Positions 55,631 through 64,000 of a DNA stretch of 64,000 bases are shown here, piece by piece. A program made the position numbers and the translations under genes. Under the pieces are notes generated by a model. The model worked only from the letters and a program-made list of their open reading frames with translations. It did no database searches and was not told the origin of the DNA. Within the stretch, counting starts at the first letter, position 1. Each line of letters opens with the position of its first letter. This DNA is from Doryteuthis pealeii (taxonomy: Eukaryota; Mollusca; Cephalopoda; Myopsida; Loliginidae), in contig CM042160.1 in the NCBI GenBank assembly GCA_023376005.1, positions 87,663,894-87,727,893 of the forward strand. Direction: 5' to 3'.

Positions 55631-55760
55631 ATGGCGCAATGGATAACAAGGTTGAGTTAATACAGTTCTCAGTGACAATCATCTCTAATTTGCAGGTTCA
55701 ATCCTGGCCAAGGGTGATGATAACATAGAATACTTATCATAGCTTAACACTTGTAGCCAG
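55631..55760 (+). repeat. tRNA-Arg-derived SINE head
   Basis: 'tggcgcaatggataac' is the D-arm/A-box of tRNA-Arg and 'gcaggttcaatcctggcc' is its T-arm/B-box. The anticodon region is expanded and does not fold, so this is a SINE head, not a tRNA gene. Confidence 0.65.
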
Positions 55761-55849
55761 TCATGGTTAATAGAATGAAAACAGTTTACCCCCGTTGATT
55801 GAATAAAGGATTTGGTTTGAAGTTCCATAAAGGGTCCCGATTATGATGT

Positions 55850-55925
55850 AAAGGGTCCCGAGTTCAACAAGAAGGTTCTTGAGTTCAAAGAGAAGTTTCC
55901 CAAGTTCAGCAAGAAACAACTGAAG
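55850..55925 (+). repeat. ~22-bp degenerate tandem repeat
   Basis: 'cgagttcaacaagaaggttc', 'tgagttcaaagagaagtttc' and 'caagttcagcaagaaac' are successive ~22-bp units. Confidence 0.7.
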
Positions 55926-56014
55926 AAAGCCAGAGGACACATTGGCCAAAACATTGTTATAATAAAAGAATGGAAAATCCATCGGGTTGGACAGCCGGAT
56001 CTCTCCACCTTTGG

Positions 56015-56222
56015 AAAGGTATGCATTTAACTATTCTTCCTCCAGCTATAGTTAAATAGTAGAGCGGGCTGGGCCCTTTAACCTTGGTTAGGCAACCAGT
56101 ACAGGAGAAGGAAAACTGAAGAAAAACTGAATTTAAACCTGTTAAACTATTCTTAAGAAAATGTGTCACATCCTACTCATTTTGAAGGGTTGGTAAATAT
56201 ATATATATATATATATATATGT
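56015..56222 (+). repeat. SINE family E tail with (AT)n
   Basis: 'aaaggtatgcatttaactat', 'aaccttggttaggcaaccag', 'gtgtcacatcctactcattt' and a (TA)n tail at 56,196-56,220. The 5' tRNA-like part is missing. Confidence 0.8.
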
Positions 56223-56284
56223 ATATGTCACTCAGACTCCAATGAAAGATCACCAGGTAGAGCTGCGTGAAAAAATCGCAAGAG

Positions 56285-56640
56285 TAAAAAATATTACGAG
56301 GGAGAGTCAGAAATTATCCGCAATTTAGCCATTACATATCTTTATTATTTTCACACTCTGTGCCATTTTGCTTTACAGTGTAAACATGGCCACTCCACTA
56401 GCAGTATGAACCAAGGAAGTGACCCGATTTCTCTGGTCTGAAGGAGTGTCAGGGCAGAAATTTATCAGAAGCTTTTAGCACAATACGGGGACAGTCCAAT
56501 ACCGCGTAAAAGTGGGTATGGGTGGATAGAACAGTTTAAAAGTGGCTGGACAAGCGTGGTACACGAGGAGGGAACAGGATGCCCATCAACCTCAGCCATT
56601 GATGGGGAATATTCCACCGAAAAAAAAAGTTCTCCCAACT
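56285..56640 (+). pseudogene. mariner element relic: terminus and transposase N-terminus
   Basis: 'gagggagagtcagaaattat' is mariner-terminus-like. Then 'TKEVTRFLWSEGVSG', 'LLAQYGDSP' and 'GYGWIEQFKSGWTSVVHEE' followed by GCPSTS give the helix-turn-helix N-terminal domain of a mariner transposase. A frame break lies near 56,455. The catalytic D,D34D part and the right terminus are not recognised. Confidence 0.8.
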
Positions 56641-57133
56641 TCTCCTGACCAAGTCCTTTTCACCTGCAACAATCTTTTCTAGCAGTCCTGCACGAAAGCT
56701 CACTTGCCTCATGTTCCTGGTTGTATGTCACTGCCTTCATCAGCAAGACTGGAACGCAACTACCCGATGTGTTAAGGCAGGCCTTAAATAATTATACTAA
56801 AATCCCACACCCGGGTCAATCATGTAGTGTAGTAATTTACATGTGCGCCAACGTGGTAGTCCGACATCAAGCCACGACACCATTCGGGAGGATGCAAAGT
56901 TCAATCTCCCTAATTACACCGCTGATCTCATTTTGCACGCCAGACATATTCATGCACACTTTGAGCTATCATGTGCGTGATTTCTCTCGCCACAGTAGAC
57001 TACCCATTCATTGATATTATTCCTATTCTGAACATTAATAATTAACATTTTTGTTAAAAAAATTATTTTTTCTATTTTTTTATTTTTTTTTGTATGCATA
57101 AATCTTGGCTTTCCATCTGCTTATATAGTCATG
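56641..57133. other. possible mariner remainder, not recognised
   Basis: A 97-residue ORF (56,721-57,014) shows no domain features. Confidence 0.35.
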
Positions 57134-57540
57134 GCAAGCGCGTGTGTGTAATGGTTAAATCATGGGAAATGGACTTGTCGCAGTTCAACTCCTGGGCATT
57201 GTGTAATTCCATTTCATTATAATACCTTGGGAAAGTATGAATCCTACTCTCCCTCAGCTACGGATAAATAGTAGGGCAGACTGGGCTCTTTTAACCTTGG
57301 TTAGGAGAAGGAAAGCTTTGAATTCAAACCTGTTAAAACTCCGCTTAAAAATATGACCTTGTGTCGCATCCTGCTCATGCAGAGGGGTTGGTAAATATAT
57401 ATAGGTAAATAGTAGGGCACACAGAGTTCTTTAGCCATGGTTAGGCAACCAGCCTAAGAGAAGGAAAACACCAAATTCAAACCGGTTAAACTCCGCTTAA
57501 GAAATTAACCTTGAGTCGCATCCTGCTCATGCGTTCTATA
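57134..57540 (+). repeat. SINE family E copy followed by a second SINE tail
   Basis: Head 'cgcgtgtgtgtaatggttaa' and body as in 42,358 to 57,395. Then 'gtaaatagtagggcacacag' to 'gtcgcatcctgctcatgc' repeats the tail once more (57,405-57,535). Confidence 0.85.
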
Positions 57541-57640
57541 GATGTCTTCACCGCTATAAACAAATCACCTGGGTAGTTCGTTTGTTCACAATGATCTCTC
57601 TCTCTCTCATCTAACACTGCATGTTTTTAAGAATATATCT

Positions 57641-57790
57641 ATAATATGCACCCTCTGGGTATAAGCATTTAAGTTTCAATGTAATGATATATATCAAATT
57701 AGAAAGACTAATGAAATTAAATAAGAACGCATATAAAAAGATTATACTTATTTTAATTATATTTTAATTGGTTTCTATATAAAATTATTC
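57641..57790 (-). mobile_element. Helitron 3' end, truncated, inverted
   Basis: On the minus strand it ends with 'ttacattgaaacttaaatgc', then 'cccagagggtgcatatta', matching the last ~130 bp of copies 1 and 2. The terminal CTAG is mutated to TATAG. Confidence 0.6.
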
Positions 57791-58274
57791 ATAGGATTGA
57801 TTTTGTTGGAGAATAAAATAATAATATTTATACCACAAAGCATCTCCACTGTAAAACTGCTTTCAACTTCAGCTCTAAAATGGCCACATAAATCGTAATA
57901 GTTTTTGTATCCCAGATTGAGTGTAAGGGCAAAAACACTCTTGAGTCTTGACCTTTCTCAACTTCAACTTGACCTCTGACCTTTTTCTCAACTTCAGAAA
58001 AAGGTTATGTAAATGCACTGAGTTTCATCATTGCTAGGCACGTGTGGAGAGATCGTGTAGTTTGATTTACCTGCACCTGTAATTACTTACAACTTTAACA
58101 AACCCTTCAACTTTGTAGCCCCATTGACCTTTGCTTGGATTTGTAAACTGAGTCAAAAGAATAACCCTTGTAAAAATCTTGGCTTTAATATGTTTTTCAT
58201 TTTAACACAATTATTTTTTCTGATTTCCAAAAAACGATTTCTCTTTTCTCGTTAATAAATTTTAAACACCAGTG
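57791..58274. other. no recognisable gene
   Basis: Contains a short 'gaccttt.ctcaacttca' duplication near 57,950-57,990; otherwise unremarkable. Confidence 0.45.
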
Positions 58275-58790
58275 GAAATTGTGTCACAACTTAAAATCTT
58301 GTGTCCCAACTGTAATCTTCATTGTGTCACAAGTGTAAATATTGTGTTACTACAGTAATCTTCATTGTGTTACAACTGTAATCTTCATTGCGTCACATGT
58401 CTAAAAATTGTGTCACAACTGTAATCTTCATCGTGTTACAACTGTAATCTTTATTGTGTCACAAGGGTAAACATTGTGTCACAACTGTAATCTTCATTGC
58501 GTCACATGTCTAAAAATTGTGTCACAACTGTAATCTTCATCGTGTTACAACTGTAATCTTTGTTGGGTCACAAGGGTAAACTTTGTGTCACAACTGTAAT
58601 CTTCATTGTGTCACATGTCTAAAATTGTGTCACAACTGTAATCTTCATCGTGTTACAACTGTAATCTTTATTGGGTCACAAGTGTAAATATTGTGTCACA
58701 ACTGTAATCTTCATCGTGTCACATGTCTAATAATTGTGTCACAACTGTAATTTTTTATTGGGTCACAAGTGTAAATATTGTGTTACTGTT
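58275..58790. repeat. higher-order tandem repeat of ~22-26-bp units
   Basis: Variants of 'attgtgtcacaactgtaatc' repeat with alternating spacers. A set of four or five forms a longer period near 110 bp ('gcgtcacatgtctaaaaatt' at 58,391, 58,499 and, varied, 58,607). Confidence 0.9.
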
Positions 58791-59344
58791 CAATTTTCTT
58801 TTGAACGGACTAAATGGAAACTTTTAGTCATCAAGAATTAAATCCTGACTAATTGATTTATTTTAATGTCAACCCATTAAGGGTTATTTTATGCTTAGAG
58901 GTTAGGAAATTGCATTCATTGTATATTTATATTACATTTTTTGTGTAGTCATTTCTTAAAATTTATTTTTGGCTTACGGTTGTATGGTATCAAGTATTCC
59001 TATCTAATACAAATAATTTTCATTCAGTTATTCAGTTTTAAGTAACTAATAATAGGAATTCATAGGGACAATTTATAGTTTCAATTATTCTTATTCTTAC
59101 ATCTGATTTAAAGATACAATGCTGCTGCCTATTTTGACTTCCTTGTTGAATTCAGGTTGATTAACATAACTCATATGACCCATGAGGTTGTTTGTTTGTT
59201 AATTTCTGGTACATGCACTTTAGGTCGATTTTAGAACTGTAATGTCCAATATGGCAAAAGTTGCAAATTAAGATAAAGAATTACCAAACAAAATATTTTT
59301 CTTCAAAGCTTTGCCTTTGTTTGAGGAAACAGATTTCAATCTTT
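58791..59344. other. no recognisable gene; family B scrap at 58,860-58,925
   Basis: 'gtcaacccattaagggttat' is a family B core remnant. Confidence 0.5.
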
Positions 59345-59717
59345 TAAAATGTTTGTTTTGTTTTGTTTTACGGCATATCAACCTCAGTGGGTCATTTAAT
59401 GCCGATAAAGTTTTGAAATAAAATCAATTCTTAATGGATAATACAATTTTTTTATGAACACATTTTTTCTATTTAACCCATAGATGGGACCCTAACAGGT
59501 ACTACCACTCCGGGTCAGAGTGGACCAGGGAGCAATGGTGATGAAGGGGTGCTCCACATTCCCCAAACCTCCAAAACTGGAACCTCACCATCAGATAGAG
59601 TTTAACGTCATTCCTTGGACATGTAGACCCTCAGTCACCGCCTTCTAGCAGCCATATGATAAAAAGGGGATGGGGCTTGCCATAAGGGCAATAGGGTTGG
59701 GGCAATCATATAGGTGC
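59345..59717 (+). repeat. family B copy, 3'-truncated
   Basis: 'tttacggcatatcaacctca' to 'ttgccataagggcaataggg', matching 44,338-44,705. Confidence 0.85.
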
Positions 59718-60007
59718 TTTTAAAATGTTATCACTGTTACAGCTTAATTATTAGGTAAAAAACAGCACATCGGAGGTGTCGGTTCTGATGGGGCATATTT
59801 TCCAATTTGAATTCTAGCTATAATATTTTATTTCTTTGTTTAAAATAACAATCTTTTCTGTTTTAAATATTGAAATTGCTATATTTGCTACCCAATTTCT
59901 AGGCTAATTGTTGGAAAAACGAGAATCTTTTTATGCATTTTAATTTGCAGTTATGTTGCATCAAGTATTCTGCCTAATAATTTTCAAACATCTATTTGAC
60001 CCAAAAT
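59718..60007. other. no feature recognised
   Basis: AT-rich; nothing identified. Confidence 0.4.
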
Positions 60008-60480
60008 GGGACCTGTGGGGATTAAAATAAACTAAAAAAAAAAAAAAAAAAAAAAACTCCCATGAGCTTTCACTGGAAGAACCCTCCGTGCATGTGCGAG
60101 AAAAGGGACCAACTTCCAACCCCAAAGAGAATATCTCGGCCATTCGAGTTTAGGCCTTAACTGGGTCTTGTCACTCCTACTAGCCAGGGTGATATTCCCT
60201 TGCTACAGTTGACTATGATAGGTTAATAAAGCCTCAGTCATAAAACCACCTCCTGCCTTTGTCTCTTTCTTTTTCGTTTCCTAGAATTCCTTCCTTTTCA
60301 GCACGACCACCAAATGAGATCGGGTTGAAAGCAAAAACCCTAGGAGCACGCACCAAGAATATCCAGCTACCTTTAAAACTTTAAAACACCAAAACCTCTT
60401 CCTACCCCATAGACCCTAACAGGTACTACCACTCCAAGTCAGAGAGGACCTGGGAGTAAATGAAATGAAGATCTACTCCG
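60008..60480 (+). repeat. family C copy joined to a family B piece
   Basis: Family C from 'tgtggggattaaaataaac' to 'cctaccccatag' (60,415), then 'accctaacaggtactaccac' as in family B. Confidence 0.75.
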
Positions 60481-60507
60481 CACTCTCCAGATCTCCAGAA
60501 CGTTGAG

Positions 60508-60606
60508 GTGTGGATGGTATAATGGTTATTGTCATAGGAAATGTACACGAGTCAAGTTCAAATCCTGGACCAGGCTGATAGCATTTCATATAGCACTAAT
60601 ACCCTG
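60508..60606 (+). repeat. SINE family E head
   Basis: 'gaggtgtggatggtataatgg' and 'caagttcaaatcctggacc' followed by 'ttcatatagcactaatacc'. The tail is missing. Confidence 0.65.
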
Positions 60607-60791
60607 ACAGCATAGATACCCATGATTCTCTCCCACCACCCATCCCTATCTGGCAGGTCTTCCAAATCATATCCAGAATCCATACAGAGCTGTTTTAGGT
60701 TTTTGTTATTTGGCCTATGCATGGACATGGTGAATCCATGTGTAGGTGTCCACAAAAGAACATCACTTATGAGTTCGTCCTTGCTTCTCAA
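60607..60791 (-). pseudogene. non-LTR retrotransposon ORF, C-terminal end
   Basis: The minus strand encodes 'ISDVLLWTPTHGFTMSMH', 'NLKQLCMDSGYDLEDLPD' and 'DRDGWWERIMGIYAV'. The same family ending as 27,046-27,275 (VLLWTPTHG, C-x-D-x-G-x-x-x-EDLP, DRDGW-x-ER). Short and orphaned from its RT. Confidence 0.82.
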
Positions 60792-60929
60792 GCAGTGTCT
60801 ATCTTATTTGGATGATTTATGTGATAGGAGGTAAGTGGTCATACAGTTTCTTTCTTTTTGTGTCATGCTGTTTCCAGGATTTGTTCAGGACAGGACACAG
60901 AATCCTTGTGTAGTTCCCATCTAGATTTT

Positions 60930-61515
60930 TCTCTAAGCTTTTCATTAGAGTCCAAATGGTGCGGCCATACAATAGGACTAACATGGCTACAGTTTATATA
61001 TACACATAGGAAAGTCACTGAGAGCTATAGACGGATTATCGATCACATGAAAATCTGATCTTTTCCTCTAAGCCTTTCATTAGAGTGCAAGTGGTGCAGC
61101 CATACAGTAGGACTAATATGGCTACAGTTTGAACCAGTACACATACCTAGGGAGTAATATCTTCTCTACAGACAGCGATAGATGTATTATCGATCATATG
61201 GAAATCTGATCTTTTCTTCTAAGCTTTTCATTAGAGTCCAAGTGGTGCAGCCATACAGTAGGACTAACATGGCTACTGCTTGGACCAGTTCACATACCTA
61301 GGCAGTAATATCTCCTCTACAGAAAGCAATGTGAATATACACACAGGAAAAGCATTGTCAGCAATAGACGGATTATTAAAGTCCAACTGGTGCTGCCATA
61401 CAGTAGCACTAACATTGCTACAGTTTGAACCAGTCCACATACCTAGGTAGTAATATCTTCTCTACAGACAGCGATAGATGGACTATCAAACCTATGGAAA
61501 TTTAATCTGTGTTAT
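60930..61515 (+). pseudogene. tandemly repeated LINE RT-thumb fragments (~4 units)
   Basis: Units of ~130-155 bp share 'agccatacagtaggactaac', 'ttcacatacctaggcagtaat' and 'agcgatagatg'. Translated, one unit gives 'QFTYLGSNISSTESNVNI' and 'TAIDGLSNLWKFNLCYKIKQ', the region after the catalytic RT motifs in LINE RTs (FxYLGSxISST...A..AIDRLS.IWKSDL..KIK). No unit is intact. Confidence 0.75.
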
Positions 61516-61808
61516 AAGATAAAGCAAGAATTCTAGCAACACCAATAACAATAGTAGATGAATAAATGTTGGCAAGTGGCCATATTTTCCGAAATTTATG
61601 AAAAACATTTTGGCATAATTATGAATTGGTGTGGCATAGAAAATATTTGAAATATTGTTGTAAATAAATTCATTTTCATTCTATGTTGTTGTTGAAAAAA
61701 GCCAATCCCAGTGAAGAAATAAAAGATTTGTTTATAAAAGCAAAATTATATTTCTTTCTTTTTTTTTCTTTCTTTTTTGTCTCCAAGTTTTTAATATATG
61801 CAAACATA

Positions 61809-62105
61809 GACATTTTCAACTGTGATGGTAACTCTATATCAGCACTCATATACATACACACACACACACACAATGTATATATATACATATATATATATAT
61901 ATATAAATATATATATGTATATATATACATATATATATGTATATATATACATATATATGTGTATATATATACATATATATATATATATGTATATATATAC
62001 ATCTATATATATATATATATATATATATTATGTATGTGTGTGTGTGTGTGTGTGTGTATGTATATGAGTGCTGATATAGAGTTACCATCACAGTTGAAAA
62101 TGTCT
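61809..62105. repeat. foldback with (CA)n/(AT)n centre
   Basis: 'gacattttcaactgtgatgg' through 'agcactcatatacatacaca' (61,809-61,872) is mirrored by 'tatatgagtgctgatataga' and 'caccatcacagttgaaaatgtc' (here split: 'catcacagttgaaaatgtc') at 62,036-62,105. The ~165-bp centre is TA/TG/CA repeat. Confidence 0.93.
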
Positions 62106-62108
62106 ATG

Positions 62109-62192
<84 letters not shown>

Positions 62193-62525
62193 CATATATG
62201 TCGCACATAAGTTTCATATACATATATGTATATGTATATAGATATACATATATGTATATGTATATACATATACATATATATATACATATACATATATATG
62301 TATATACATATACATATATATATATACATATATATATATATATGTATATATATACATATACATATATATATATACATATATATATATGTATGTATATACA
62401 TATACATATACATATATATACATATATATATATATATATGTATGTATATACATATACATATATACATATACATATATATACATATACATATATATACATA
62501 TATATACATATACATATATATAATT
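62106..62525. repeat. long (TATACA)/(TA)n microsatellite
   Basis: Almost uninterrupted tatata/tacata repeat of ~420 bp with one 34-bp unique island (62,198-62,218, 'tcgcacataagtttc'). All Tyr-Ile repeat ORFs over it are artefacts. Confidence 0.97.
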
Positions 62526-62591
62526 ATATTAAATAGTCTCTCCAATGTTGTACTTGGTTTTATGAGGGTCATAGGCTGAAAAGTTGGTAAT

Positions 62592-62985
62592 TATGAACTT
62601 TTGTTTAATAAATTAGGATGTTCCAGAAAAAACAGAAGCCACAAATTTTGTAATAAAACTGTTAATTTTAACTAGGGGGTTTAGGGTTAGGGTTGGTGTT
62701 TAGGGTTTAGGGTTAGTTTAATGGGAAAATAAATGAATAATTTGGGTTCTGTTTTTCCTGGGTCAACCTGTACAGGGTGACCCAGAAAAAACAGAATCCT
62801 AACCCTAAACCCTAACTCCAATCCCAACCCTAACCCTAACCCTAACCCCAAACCCAAACCAAACCCTAACCCCAACCCTAAACCCCAACCCTAAACACCC
62901 CTAGTTAAAATTAACAGTTTTATTACAAAATTTGTGGGCTCTGTTTTTTTCTGGAACACACTAATTTACTAAACAAAAATTCATA
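62592..62985. mobile_element. foldback element with (TTAGGG)-like arms
   Basis: The outer arms 'tatgaacttttgtttaataa', 'tgttccagaaaaaacag' and 'aaactgttaattttaacta' are mirrored at 62,895-62,985. Inside, the left side has ttagggttagggttgg and the right side has (ccctaa)n at 62,802-62,895. The centre is a hairpin, 'ggttctgtttttcctgggt' with 'acccagaaaaaacagaatcc'. Confidence 0.88.
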
Positions 62986-63342
62986 GGCTGACCGCTGATC
63001 TGAAACCTTTATCTATTTTAAGATCAGATTTGAAAAAGCTAAGATGCTGAAATAAATTTATATCTGATAAATTAAAAAATTAATCTATTCATTTATACCC
63101 CACCCCACATAAATATTCATATATACTCTGACATATTCTTTAATTTATAGAAAAGTTATTTGTCAGCCTTATGGTATTTATCTTCTACTCACCGACACCC
63201 ATACCCACACATGCACCCACACTCATTCATGCACCCGCACCCGCACTTACACCCAAACCCAAACTTACATTCTAAATTTTAACAGATAAATTGATATAAT
63301 GATAAGTTTTGTTTACACGTTTGTTTGTTTTCGAAAATAAAA
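62986..63342. other. no recognisable gene; (CACCCA)-like run
   Basis: 63,190-63,268 holds imperfect 'cacccacac/cacccgcac' repeats. Confidence 0.6.
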
Positions 63343-63455
63343 TGGTAATCTGAACATTAGTTACATAAATGGGAGTAACCTCCCCTTGTTTGTTTCACTT
63401 TGAGGAAGCCGTATGTTTTGGTCAGCCATTTCCATTTCACCATAAATCTAACACA
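63343..63455 (+). repeat. terminal arm of the 42,722-43,121 foldback family
   Basis: 'ggtaatctgaacattagtta' to 'ggtcagccatttccatttca' matches the left arm of the complete copy. Confidence 0.8.
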
Positions 63456-63507
63456 CTGTTTGAAACCAATGGTAACAATCACACCTTAAATATATTGTAC
63501 TCTATAA

Positions 63508-63511
<4 letters not shown>

Positions 63512-63557
<46 letters not shown>
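63512..63557. repeat. (AT)n microsatellite, tail of the SINE below
   Basis: Pure TA run directly at the 3' end of the minus-strand hammerhead SINE. Confidence 0.9.
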
Positions 63558-63560
<3 letters not shown>

Positions 63561-63680
63561 GGAGAATATGTGCTTAATTGAAGTCGTACCTAATTTTTGA
63601 AAATTAATTAATTAATAATTAATGAATTAGGCGGGAATACCTATTCAAATGTAAGGCTAAACAAATCGAGAAAAATCAAT

Positions 63681-63722
63681 CTCTGTATGTACATTTCAGC
63701 CTATTAGGCCTCATCAGCAGAG
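63681..63722 (-). ncRNA. type I hammerhead ribozyme within the SINE
   Basis: Minus strand: CUCUG (63,722-63,718), CUGAUGA (63,717-63,711), stem II GGCCU/AGGCU with an AAU loop (G.U closing pair), GAAA, stem III AUG/CAU with a two-base UA loop, cleavage triplet AUA, then CAGAG. CUCUG and CAGAG form a perfect 5-bp stem I. All invariant core bases are present. The AUA triplet and very short stem III predict slower cleavage than GUC forms. Confidence 0.78.
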
Positions 63723-63757
63723 CTATAGACAGGAAGACCGCTTTGTGTGTGATTCAA

Positions 63758-63832
63758 ACCCTGACTGTCAAGCTGACAGGCAGGGAGTCTAACCGTTACA
63801 CCAGCAGGCCCTTCCCAGATTTTTCGTTTTGT
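63758..63832 (-). repeat. tRNA-like head of the SINE
   Basis: Minus strand 'gggcctgctggtgtaacgg' opens with an A-box-like D arm. 'ccctgcctgtcagcttgac' gives a partly folded anticodon arm and 'gtcagggtttgaatc' a B box. It resembles Glu/Asp-type tRNAs but lacks a matching 3' acceptor strand. Confidence 0.6.
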
Positions 63833-63835
63833 TTA

Positions 63836-64000
63836 GAAGTAGGTTATATTCCACTTTATGGTGACTATACTATACTAAACTATAAACTTCTATAAATTAA
63901 TTTTCAAAAATCAAGTATGAATTCAATTAAGCACATATTCTCCCAAAAATTGTCGGCTAAAAAAAGCCATATCAAAACACATCGTTTGTTTGTTTACTCC
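63836..64000 (+). repeat. second, inverted piece of the SINE body
   Basis: 'attaattttcaaaaatcaag', 'ttcaattaagcacatattct' and 'ttgtcggctaaaaaaagcc' repeat the body in the opposite orientation to 63,558-63,680, making another partial foldback. It matches 6,183-6,240 inverted and runs off the right edge. Confidence 0.75.

Larger units (their letters stand above)
63558..63835 (-). mobile_element. tRNA-derived SINE carrying a hammerhead ribozyme
   Basis: On the minus strand: tRNA-like head 63,832-63,758 ('ctggtgtaacggttagactc' A box; 'cagggtttgaatcacac' B box), then a hammerhead at 63,722-63,681. A body follows ('agattgatttttctcgattt', 'ttaggtacgacttcaatt'-type sequence, 'aagcacatattctccca') and an (AT)n tail. 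The body recurs as the foldback at 6,183-6,448. Pol III could transcribe head and ribozyme together. The layout resembles the Schistosoma Sm-alpha elements, tRNA-type repeats with hammerheads. Confidence 0.75.

Noticed and set aside
58275..58790. CRISPR-like direct repeats
   Set aside because: The 'spacers' are diverged copies of the same repeat.
61676..62579. Long Tyr/Ile/Met-rich ORFs (up to 189 residues) on both strands
   Set aside because: They translate a TA/TACA microsatellite; every frame is open because the repeat lacks stops.
62800..62900. true telomere or chromosome end
   Set aside because: The repeats are short, degenerate and lie inside a foldback element with unique sequence on both sides.

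Overview
The window is eukaryotic, animal nuclear DNA: intron-split genes with GT/AG boundaries, very rich in retroelements, foldback elements and (AT)n/(GA)n/(GT)n microsatellites. It has no operons and no bacterial features. tRNA-Arg-type and other tRNA-derived SINEs, Penelope-like elements, gypsy-like and LINE fragments and mariner relics suggest a lophotrochozoan, most likely a mollusc and possibly a cephalopod. The species is inference only.

Genes. One complete protein gene is visible: a ZNHIT3 homologue (zinc-finger HIT protein 3, box C/D snoRNP assembly), five exons on the + strand at 40,716-51,909. Its introns hold Helitron-like elements, foldback elements, Tc/mariner-type elements, SINEs and a 110-bp minisatellite. 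A second gene is represented only by its first coding exon: a DDI1/DDI2 homologue (ubiquitin-like domain) at 29,187-29,490. That exon lies inside one arm of an ~11.2 kb inverted repeat (27,890-39,055). A badly degraded mirror copy lies in the other arm at 37,279-37,638.

Layout. 1-6 kb: 56-bp tandem repeats, (GA)n, a mariner deletion derivative and dispersed repeats. 6-14 kb: SINE pieces, a hammerhead ribozyme (6,669-6,709), a solo LTR with target duplication, foldback MITEs, and a Penelope-like reverse transcriptase fragment (13,090-13,519, -) with a hammerhead 3' of it on the same strand (12,506-12,550). 14-27.9 kb: mostly decayed LINE, LTR and SINE sequence plus a 5S-rRNA-like relic. 27.9-39 kb: the giant palindrome. 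39-52 kb: a third copy of an element also found in the palindrome, then ZNHIT3. 52-64 kb: more of the same repeat families, a mariner N-terminal relic, tandem LINE fragments, a telomere-repeat foldback and, at the right edge, a tRNA-derived SINE carrying a hammerhead ribozyme (63,558-63,835, -).

Main points for follow-up. (1) Three independent sequences fold by hand into type I hammerheads with tiny stem III hairpins, and all sit in retroelement contexts (SINE or Penelope-like). (2) The giant palindrome has almost no spacer and indel-dominated arm differences, with the conserved exon much worse in one arm. That pattern fits a fold-back long-read or assembly artefact at least as well as a real inverted duplication. 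(3) ZNHIT3 exon 1 carries two compensating one-base homopolymer indels that erase half of its zinc finger as written. Family letters B-I are labels used only within this annotation. All similarity statements come from reading and hand alignment; no search was run.
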